Shown: piece by piece, positions 5,193 to 10,405 of the stretch
How positions within the stretch are numbered: the first letter of the stretch is position 1
Layout: every line of letters starts with the position of its first letter
Made by a program: the position numbers and the translations under genes
NCBI GenBank assembly: GCA_015233515.1
Contig: JADFXS010000078.1
Coordinates: forward strand, 1 to 10,405
Reading direction: 5' to 3'
DNA length: 10,405 nt
From: Deltaproteobacteria bacterium
GTDB lineage: Bacteria > Desulfobacterota > Desulfarculia > Adiutricales > JAGVGV01
The notes under the pieces: model-generated
Seen by the model: the letters and a program-made list of their open reading frames with translations, nothing else
Database searches by the model: none
What the model was told of the DNA's origin: nothing

Positions 5193-6865
5193 CATTTTCG
5201 GATTTTATTCAAATAGTCTTTCATCAGGAAATACATAGTGAACCCGCCGCTCAAACTGCTGGATTTGAAACCGTTTTGGCGCAATATCCTATGGGCGACG
5301 TAAGCCCGCATCCCAACGGCGCAATAAACAATATACTCTTTGTCGCGGTTAAGTTCCGCCAGTCGAGTCCGCAATTGTCCAAGTGGAATATTCAAGGCCC
5401 CTTCAATGACGCCTATGCGCTGTAATTCAATTGGTTCGCGGACGTCGAGAAAGACAACCCGATCGGGGTTCAGGTCGTTCAGCTCCGACCAATCCAGGCT
5501 GCTCAAGTCGTCCCGCAACTTGTTGGCGGCTACGAAGCCGGCGATATTGACCGGGTCTTTCGCGGAAGAATAAGGTGGGGCATAGGCAAGTTCCAGTTCT
5601 TCCAAGTCGAAGACGGTTAAACCGCCGCGAATAGCCGTGGCCAGAATGTCTATTCGTTTATCCACTCCAGGCCCACCGACTATCTGAGCCCCGTATAGTT
5701 TGCCGGTTCCGGGGGCATAGATTAGTTTGATGCCCATGGTTACGCCTCCCGGGTAATAATCGGCATGGGAGGCGGAAAAAGTATGGCTGGTAGTAAAGGC
5801 CACATTATTTTTTTTCAGGATTTTTCCACCGGCGCCCGTGGCGGCTACGGTGAGATCGAAGACTTTAACCACCGCCGACCCGGTGGTTCCTTTGAAAATA
5901 ACTCGTCGGCCCGAGGCGTTGTCCGCGGCTATCCGTCCCTGTTTGTTTGCCGGGCCGGCCAGAGCGGTCATGGTCGGCCATCCGAAAAGATAATCCCTGA
6001 TTTCGGCGGCGTCACCGATGGCGAAGATATCCGGATCGGAAGTTCTTAAGGTCGCGTCGACTTTAATCCCGCCCCGTTCGCCCAGTTCCAAGCCGGCATC
6101 CTTAGCCAGTTTGTTTTCGGGTCGAATACCGATGGCCAGGATCGCAAAATCGCATTCCAGGTCACGATCCTGGCTGGTGGAGACTAGCAAGCGGTCGCCT
6201 CGATCGGAAAAAGCCTTGACGCCGTTGCTTAACTCCAGATTGGCCCCTTTTTGAATCAGGTGACGATGGACCATGGCCGCCATTTCGTAATCCAAAGGCG
6301 CCATGACCTGATCGAGCATTTCCACGATCGTGGTTTTAACGCCGCGCAGGACCAAGTTTTCGGCCATCTCGAGGCCGATGAATCCCCCGCCGATTACTAC
6401 CGCGGATTCAGGTTTTCCGGATTCCACATAAGCCTTGATCCGGTCCGCGTCCGGGATAGTGCGCAATTGGAAAATCCGATCAGGGTTCATTCCCGGGATA
6501 GGGGGACGGATCGGTTCAGCTCCGGGTGACAGGATCAGTTTGTCATAAGATTCGTAATAGGTTTCACCGGTCGTCAGGTTTTTGACCTGCACGCGCTTGG
6601 TTTCCCGGTCAATAGCAGTGACTTCCGACGATGTCCGCACATCGATATTGTACCGGTCGCGCAAAACCTTAGGCGTCGTGACCAAAAGGGCATTACGATT
6701 ATTTATTACCCCACCGATATAGTATGGTAGGCCGCAATTGGCAAAAGAGACATACTGGCCTCGTTCGAAGAGCAAAATAATCGCTGATTCATCAATACGT
6801 CGCGCTCTGGCCGCGGCCGTCGCCCCTCCGGCCACGCCGCCCACGATAATTATTTTGGTAGCCAT
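5192..6865 (-). CDS. CoA-disulfide reductase-like FAD/NAD(P)H oxidoreductase fused to a rhodanese domain
   Basis: This 557-residue cytosolic flavoprotein joins a pyridine-nucleotide disulfide reductase of the single-cysteine class to a C-terminal rhodanese. The N-terminal FAD site is IIIVGGVAGGATAAARARR. The redox cysteine is Cys44 in SFANCGLPY, the motif of CoA-disulfide reductases, NADH oxidases and persulfide reductases. NAD(P)H binding is at GGGFIGLEMAENL (159-171) and the second FAD motif is FAIGDAA (281-287). AYAPPYSSAKDP marks the dimer-domain active-site tyrosines. The rhodanese tail runs from LDVREP to the loop CAVGMR with catalytic Cys515. Known fused relatives reduce CoA disulfide, CoA persulfide or polysulfide with NAD(P)H. 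The start at 6865 matches the family N-terminus; an in-frame GTG at 6904 would lie in the leader. The 5' end has an odd G7 run instead of a clear Shine-Dalgarno sequence. Rubrerythrin follows in the same operon, suggesting a role in sulfur or peroxide redox balance. Confidence 0.93.
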   Translation of the reverse strand: MATKIIIVGGVAGGATAAARARRIDESAIILLFERGQYVSFANCGLPYYIGGVINNRNALLVTTPKVLRDRYNIDVRTSSEVTAIDRETKRVQVKNLTTGETYYESYDKLILSPGAEPIRPPIPGMNPDRIFQLRTIPDADRIKAYVESGKPESAVVIGGGFIGLEMAENLVLRGVKTTIVEMLDQVMAPLDYEMAAMVHRHLIQKGANLELSNGVKAFSDRGDRLLVSTSQDRDLECDFAILAIGIRPENKLAKDAGLELGERGGIKVDATLRTSDPDIFAIGDAAEIRDYLFGWPTMTALAGPANKQGRIAADNASGRRVIFKGTTGSAVVKVFDLTVAATGAGGKILKKNNVAFTTSHTFSASHADYYPGGVTMGIKLIYAPGTGKLYGAQIVGGPGVDKRIDILATAIRGGLTVFDLEELELAYAPPYSSAKDPVNIAGFVAANKLRDDLSSLDWSELNDLNPDRVVFLDVREPIELQRIGVIEGALNIPLGQLRTRLAELNRDKEYIVYCAVGMRAYVAHRILRQNGFKSSSLSGGFTMYFLMKDYLNKIRK

Positions 6866-6903
6866 AGCTATTGGACCCCCCCACAATAAATCAAAACTTA
6901 CCA

Positions 6904-6953
6904 CCTATTGGTTGACTATGTTTTGGAATTATACCCTGAATCATGCCAATAGG
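6904..6953 (-). promoter_or_regulatory. Promoter with TATAAT box flanked by an inverted repeat (possible operator)
   Basis: On the minus strand a perfect TATAAT (6933-6928) lies 62 bp before the flavoprotein ATG; no good -35 is found at 16-18 bp, where the best is TTCCTA. Perfect 8-bp arms CCTATTGG (6953-6946) and CCAATAGG (6911-6904) lie on either side, their centres 42 bp apart, close to four helical turns. One arm is upstream in the -35 region, the other just after the expected start point near 6921. Weak -35 plus flanking sites suits an activated or looped promoter. It would serve the flavoprotein-rubrerythrin operon. Confidence 0.5.
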
Positions 6954-6956
6954 AAA

Positions 6957-6973
6957 CCCTGGGTTGGCCAGGG
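6957..6973 (-). repeat. Short perfect hairpin
   Basis: CCCTGG and CCAGGG (6957-6962, 6968-6973) flank a 5-nt loop. On the minus strand it is followed by TTT only. It could be a weak terminator of the double-cubane gene, 176 bp downstream of its stop, but the T-run is too short to be confident. Confidence 0.3.
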
Positions 6974-7090
6974 CAAATTCATATGAAAGTTGAAGCGGCA
7001 AAAAAGGAAGGGCGGGCCGAACCTCGTTGAGATACGACTGCGTCAATATCGGGAATACACCGCGGCAAGAACACCAACCGGCCGATTCGC

Positions 7091-7120
7091 CGTCATTCCC
7101 GGGCAAGCCGGAATCCAGGA
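7091..7120. repeat. Degenerate ATTCCCG-type intergenic palindromic repeat
   Basis: CGTCATTCCCGGGCAAGCCG and the following GAATCCAGGA match the layout of the widespread bacterial repeat with GTCATTCCCG, a short loop, then CGGGAATCCAG. The arms ATTCC and GGAAT still pair, but the inner stem has decayed. On the minus strand it follows the double-cubane gene by about 30 bp. An outer inverted pair ATCCAGG (7113-7119) and CCTGGAT (7143-7149) reaches the stop codon of that gene. Recognition is from memory of the motif, not from a search. Confidence 0.5.
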
Positions 7121-7148
7121 GATTGCTCCCTTCGGCCCTAGGCCTGGA

Positions 7149-8294
7149 TCAATGGCGGTCGGCTTTCATTATCTCCAGAAAACCTTCGACTCGGACCATC
7201 AGTTGCCCGATATCATTTTCGGAATAGTCGGTTCTGATCTGCAGATATGGTTTTTTCCATTCCTGGTGGGCTTTCTCACGGATCAGGAACGCCTCGGTGT
7301 CGTATAGTTGGCAATTTTCCCAAGTCAAATCAATGATTCCATCCACATGATAATCTTTGACAATGTCGCCGATCAAGACCGATCGACGATCATTAGGCGT
7401 CATGCAGGGACATGGGATAAGCAGATATTTTTCAGCCAGGGCCAGCATTGGTTCTTTATTTTCCGCGACCAACGGCAAGAGTGGTTTCAAGCCGCCGCAG
7501 TTTTCCATGGCTACGACAATGCCCCCGCACTTTTCTATAATGTCCAGTATTTTTCGGTTGGTGGTCGGACAACCGCTTAAAAGGATGCGAGGTTTATTGG
7601 CTAGACTTTTCTTGAAGGAATCGTCCGCAAACCTGGTTTTTGCGACTTCAATAGCGGATTTCATGTCGCTGACCCGTTTTTCAATATTACATTCAAAGGT
7701 ATTCATGAAAGTGATGTTGAAAATTTCCTTGCCCGAAAGCATAGGGGATTGATTCGTGTTCAAACTGTAAACGGCGAGGATGGTTTGGCGTAACCGGTTG
7801 TAAAGGGATATTTGATCCGCCAATTTTTCCGGAGTGATACTGTTTCCGGACAGATTTTCCAACAATTGTTTTGTCTTATGAAACTCGGTCAACCAGTAAT
7901 TCAGTCCGTTATCGTCCACGGTTTGCGGTAAGGACAAGACGAAAATAGGCTTCAAGCGCTTGATCAACTCGAACATTTTCTTTTTTCCATCACAGGTCGT
8001 GTCGGCGATTATCAGATCGACTTCATGGAAATAAGGGCAAGTATCAGTCAAGGCGAAACCATAAGACGATTTTATCAATGGGCAAATGTTCCTAGGTAGA
8101 TGAGCCTCGGCCTGAGGTATGGGACGTTGCGCTCCGGCACAAAGAGAAACGGCCACTGCTCCGGCCGCGGCTATTATTTCCTTGGGCGTGAACGCGCAAT
8201 AAGTCCCGATGATCGGCCGTCCCTGACTCTTTAATTCAATCCCTTCCAAAAATTGTTCGTTTTCGATCCGTTCCCTGTAATCTTCATCAAACAT
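7149..8294 (-). CDS. Double-cubane cluster protein, YjiM-like (2-hydroxyacyl-CoA dehydratase BcrC/HgdB family)
   Basis: This 381-residue cytosolic iron-sulfur protein resembles Escherichia coli YjiM in length and motif order: GTYCAFTPKEI (30-40), LPRNICPLIKSSYGF (66-80), TDTCPYF, DTTCDGKKKM (98-107), LSGCPTTN, VAMENCGG, CPCMTPNDRR (295-304) and DYSENDIGQL. Cys33, 71, 86, 101, 242, 266, 295, 297 and 328 fall in these conserved places and probably ligate the clusters. The Carboxydothermus relative carries a double-cubane [8Fe-9S] cluster and reduces small molecules such as acetylene when energised by an ATP-dependent activase. No BadF/YjiL-type activator is in the window, which is unusual. ATG at 8294 has AGGAGG 9 nt upstream. 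An ABC transporter lies 189 bp upstream and the flavoprotein 283 bp downstream. The true substrate is unknown; dehydration of a 2-hydroxyacyl-CoA cannot be excluded but needs a second subunit that is not seen. Confidence 0.88.
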   Translation of the reverse strand: MFDEDYRERIENEQFLEGIELKSQGRPIIGTYCAFTPKEIIAAAGAVAVSLCAGAQRPIPQAEAHLPRNICPLIKSSYGFALTDTCPYFHEVDLIIADTTCDGKKKMFELIKRLKPIFVLSLPQTVDDNGLNYWLTEFHKTKQLLENLSGNSITPEKLADQISLYNRLRQTILAVYSLNTNQSPMLSGKEIFNITFMNTFECNIEKRVSDMKSAIEVAKTRFADDSFKKSLANKPRILLSGCPTTNRKILDIIEKCGGIVVAMENCGGLKPLLPLVAENKEPMLALAEKYLLIPCPCMTPNDRRSVLIGDIVKDYHVDGIIDLTWENCQLYDTEAFLIREKAHQEWKKPYLQIRTDYSENDIGQLMVRVEGFLEIMKADRH

Positions 8295-8303
8295 ATTTTC
8301 CTG

Positions 8304-8309
8304 CCTCCT
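8304..8309 (-). promoter_or_regulatory. Ribosome binding site of the double-cubane protein
   Basis: AGGAGG on the minus strand, 9 nt before ATG at 8294; it confirms this start. Confidence 0.7.
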
Positions 8310-8483
8310 GGGTAGACACGCTATAAAGCACCAAGAACAATGGAATAATTCGAAGAGGTGAGAGCAAAATTGTCCTTTGGGCCAAGCCCGTTGTCGAGCT
8401 TAATTATCAATCCCTCAAAATTTCGCCCTCCTTGATCTGGGCCGATATTTCCGGTTTTGCAGTCACTTCCGAAAACTATGAAA
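8310..8483. other. Intergenic gap between ABC permease and double-cubane gene
   Basis: The gap holds no supported ORF. I found neither a clear promoter with well-spaced boxes nor a terminator with a T-tract on the minus strand, so whether the double-cubane gene is read through from the ABC genes is undecided. A GTTTT/AAAAC pair just past the permease stop is too weak to call. Confidence 0.35.
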
Positions 8484-9470
8484 TTATCCCCGGTGGTTTT
8501 TCATTTTCATGCCCAGCGCATAAATCGAAACGCAGACCACTATGATTACGCCATAAATCAGGCGAGTCCAATAACCAGACCAACCCGAGCTGATTATTCC
8601 GGCTTCGAGGATACCGATGATACAAGCGCCGATCATTGTCCCGTAGATGGTTCCTTGACCGCCGAAAACCGAATTCCCGCCGATGAAGACCGCCGCGAAT
8701 ACCAGCAGCAGATAACCATCGCCGTGAGTCGGCCACCAATTGGCCATTTCCAGGCAGACCATGACCGAGGTTAAGGCGGCGAATAACCCCATCAAAACAA
8801 ACAGCATAATTTTGGTGAAATCTACCGGAATACCCATGGATTGAGCTGTCCGGGAATTATCGCCGATGAAGAAAATATGATCGCCGAAGACATGACGATT
8901 GAGAAGAAACCATAAACCGATGGCTAATATGACGCACCAGATGGCTTGAGCTGGGACTAAACCGGCGATCCGCCCCACGAATATTTCCCGAATTGCGGTT
9001 TCGCGTATGGGAACAAGGCTTAGAGCCAATCCGTCACTAAGCAAAGTGGCCAGGCCTCGCCAAAAAAATTGCATCCCTATGGTGGCCACGATGGAAGGAA
9101 CGCCGATCTTGACCACAATGAGTCCGTTAATCAAACCGGCGAATACTCCAGTAAAAAGCCCCATGAAGAAAGCCAGGGAAGTTGAGCCGGTTTCTTGGAA
9201 ACACCAGGAAAAGGCTAAGCCGGTAACAGCCATTACCGAAGGGAAAGAAAGATCCATCTCTCCGGCAATAATCAACAAGGTCAATCCAAGGGCCAACAGG
9301 GCGGAAAAGGGGATAGTGGAAAGGAAAGAAACATATATCCGCCATGAAAGAAAAGCCTGAGGACTGGTAATCATGAACAGGCCCAGCAGAGCCAGGAACA
9401 TGGCGGTCAGGCCAAGCTGCAAGCGAAATCTGGAAAATCGATTCCGAACAGGCGATACTGTTGGAGTCAT
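8484..9470 (-). CDS. ABC transporter permease, sugar/ribose (RbsC/FrcC) type
   Basis: This is a 328-residue inner-membrane permease of the branched-chain amino acid/monosaccharide class (BPD_transp_2). It imports a small solute delivered by a periplasmic binding protein, powered by the ATPase encoded just upstream. Eight to ten hydrophobic segments are visible, starting at about residues 19-35. The family signature ALGLTLLIIAGEMDLSFPSV (60-79) corresponds to the GGIDLSVGS motif of RbsC. FIGDNSRTAQSMGI (about 201-214) and FIGGNSVFGGQGTIYG (about 262-277) are the usual cytosolic-loop and C-terminal motifs. The GEMDLSFPS variant is closest in my memory to FrcC-like sugar permeases. The ATG shares bases with the ATPase stop codon (ATGA at 9470-9467), so the two genes are translationally coupled. 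The substrate is unknown; a monosaccharide, polyol or nucleoside is likely. No binding-protein gene follows, so it probably lies beyond the right edge. Confidence 0.93.
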   Translation of the reverse strand: MTPTVSPVRNRFSRFRLQLGLTAMFLALLGLFMITSPQAFLSWRIYVSFLSTIPFSALLALGLTLLIIAGEMDLSFPSVMAVTGLAFSWCFQETGSTSLAFFMGLFTGVFAGLINGLIVVKIGVPSIVATIGMQFFWRGLATLLSDGLALSLVPIRETAIREIFVGRIAGLVPAQAIWCVILAIGLWFLLNRHVFGDHIFFIGDNSRTAQSMGIPVDFTKIMLFVLMGLFAALTSVMVCLEMANWWPTHGDGYLLLVFAAVFIGGNSVFGGQGTIYGTMIGACIIGILEAGIISSGWSGYWTRLIYGVIIVVCVSIYALGMKMKNHRG

Positions 9471-10228
9471 ATGATCGGGGAACCGTTAGCCACGGAAAAT
9501 AACGCGGCGGCCAAGTCGTCTAACGAGGTTGTGGTTTTGTTGAAGTGAGCCGCCACTCGACCATGATGCAAAACCACAAACCGGTCGCAGACCGAGTAAA
9601 GGTGGTGAAGATTGTGGGAAATATATAGGCACGATTTGCCATGTTCCTTGATTTTGCGAATAAAATTAAGAACCTTATCAACTTCCTTCACCGACAATGC
9701 CGTGGTGGGTTCATCAAGGATAATGACATCCGAGAAAAAATACATGGCTCGACCGATAGCCAAGCCTTGTTTTTCCCCGCCGGATAGAATTTCAGCCGGA
9801 GAATCGGGATGAACGCCCAAACCGCTCAAACTGAGGTGTTCAGTCAGGATTCTCATGGTTTCTTCTTTTTCCTGCCTGATTTTTATGAAGCCTAGGCGGG
9901 AAGTCAGATGGCGGCCGACAAAAATATTTCGCCATAATGGCTGCTTATCTCCCAAACATCTGTCCTGATGCACGGTCTCCACGCCCAAATCCCGAGCTTT
10001 TCTGACCGAATAATCACGGAAATCGATTTTCCGACCTTTGATAATGAGTTCTCCACTATCAGGGGGGTGGACGCCGGCCAGGACCTTGACCAGGGTAGTC
10101 TTGCCGGCTCCGTTATCGCCCAACAATCCAACGATTTCGTTTGATTCCAAGGAAAAATCGACTTGATCGAGGGCATGATCCCCATTGAAAATCTTGGTGA
10201 TTTTTTTCAGTAAAACTAGAGGAGCCAT
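9467..10228 (-). CDS. ABC transporter ATP-binding protein, single-domain sugar type (FrcA/RbsA-like)
   Basis: This 253-residue cytosolic ATPase drives the adjacent permease. All catalytic motifs are intact: Walker A GDNGAGKTT (37-45), Q-loop Gln88 in ETVHQDR, signature LSGGEKQ (148-154), Walker B VIILDEP (168-174) and switch His205 in YISHNL. Most ribose-type importers use a double-length ATPase of about 500 residues; this one has a single nucleotide-binding domain, as in fructose-type FrcA, and would work as a homodimer. The start at 10228 gives the normal N-terminus, but no good Shine-Dalgarno sequence precedes it. The second copy of the 61-bp repeat begins 20 bp upstream. The stop codon overlaps the permease start. 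Upstream genes, probably a periplasmic binding protein, are outside the window. Confidence 0.94.
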   Translation of the reverse strand: MAPLVLLKKITKIFNGDHALDQVDFSLESNEIVGLLGDNGAGKTTLVKVLAGVHPPDSGELIIKGRKIDFRDYSVRKARDLGVETVHQDRCLGDKQPLWRNIFVGRHLTSRLGFIKIRQEKEETMRILTEHLSLSGLGVHPDSPAEILSGGEKQGLAIGRAMYFFSDVIILDEPTTALSVKEVDKVLNFIRKIKEHGKSCLYISHNLHHLYSVCDRFVVLHHGRVAAHFNKTTTSLDDLAAALFSVANGSPII

Positions 10229-10248
10229 AAATAGGTTTTTATCCTACA

Positions 10249-10309
10249 CCCTAATTCACCACTTGCGAGCATTGAGGCACGTAACTCCTGGCTGCAACGC
10301 TTGTTTCCC
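10249..10309. repeat. Dispersed 61-bp repeat, copy 2
   Basis: This is the second copy of the element at 4412-4472, same length and orientation, with six substitutions and no gaps. On the minus strand it lies in the leader of the ABC ATPase gene. Four differences are places where copy 1 has CpG and this copy has CpA or TpG. It is followed directly by a GC-rich hairpin. Copy 1 and copy 2 share no flanking sequence that I can see. Confidence 0.85.
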
Positions 10310-10310
10310 G

Positions 10311-10325
10311 GCGGGAAGGTCCCGC
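10311..10325. repeat. Short GC-rich hairpin beside repeat copy 2
   Basis: GCGGGA (10311-10316) and TCCCGC (10320-10325) pair perfectly around a 3-nt loop. An alternative fold pairs TTCCC of the repeat end with GGGAA. It occupies the same side of the repeat as the 4474-4518 hairpin does for copy 1. The remaining tract to the window end is non-coding as far as visible and ends in another small hairpin, CGGGC-ACC-GCCCG (10393-10405). Confidence 0.5.
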
Positions 10326-10405
10326 ACTCCAAAACCCGCTCGAACCTGGGTAACTGTTTAGTCCTGCGACAATGCTCACTCGCTGATGGCTCCGGGCACC
10401 GCCCG

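Noticed and set aside
6934..6951. Possible sigma54 promoter (TTGGCATGATTCAGGG on the minus strand)
   Set aside because: The -24 part resembles TGGCA, but no GC-containing -12 element occurs at the required spacing.
8484..8774. Overlapping ORFs on both strands in the permease 3' region
   Set aside because: They are shadows of the permease frame, with no independent start signals or motifs.
10249..10309. 61-bp repeat as an integron attC site
   Set aside because: The core GTTRRRY and RYYYAAC boxes are not present, and there are no cassette-like genes or integrase in the window.

Overview
The window looks like chromosomal DNA, roughly half G+C by eye, from an anaerobic Gram-negative-type (diderm) bacterium. 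Anaerobiosis is suggested by a rubrerythrin, a CoA-disulfide-reductase-like flavoprotein with a rhodanese tail, and a double-cubane-cluster (YjiM-like) member of the 2-hydroxyacyl-CoA dehydratase family. A second membrane is suggested by a family 9 (heptosyltransferase-type) glycosyltransferase and a secreted FecR-domain protein. FecR and DUF1566 modules in one protein recall Desulfobacterota (old Deltaproteobacteria), but that placement is an inference and is weak.

Layout. Positions 1-1222 (plus strand) hold two tandem short-chain dehydrogenases. The first lacks its N-terminus at the window edge. The second has its own sigma70-type promoter (387-415) and a strong ribosome binding site, which sets its start at 473. 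Everything to the right is on the minus strand, so 1223-1353 is a convergent junction. Reading the minus strand from the right, the order is: a sugar-type ABC ATPase and permease (10228 to 8484, overlapping ATGA junction); the lone double-cubane-cluster protein (8294 to 7149); the flavoprotein-rhodanese gene and rubrerythrin (6865 to 4686), which are translationally coupled; a 500-bp non-coding stretch with a repeat, hairpins and a good promoter; the secreted FecR-coiled coil-DUF1566 protein (4185 to 2413); an intrinsic-terminator-like hairpin; and the family 9 glycosyltransferase (2352 to 1354).

How the genes may work together. The flavoprotein and rubrerythrin form a plausible oxygen, peroxide or sulfur-stress operon behind a TATAAT promoter flanked by an inverted repeat. 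The ABC genes lack a substrate-binding protein in the window; it would be expected to the right, beyond 10405. The double-cubane protein lacks the ATP-dependent activator that usually accompanies this family.

The least explained features are non-coding. A 61-bp repeat occurs at 4412-4472 and 10249-10309 in the same orientation, and each copy is followed at once by a different hairpin. Four of the six differences between copies are CpG to TpG/CpA changes. I see no CRISPR array, tRNA, rRNA, transposase or phage gene, and no clear multi-gene novel system.
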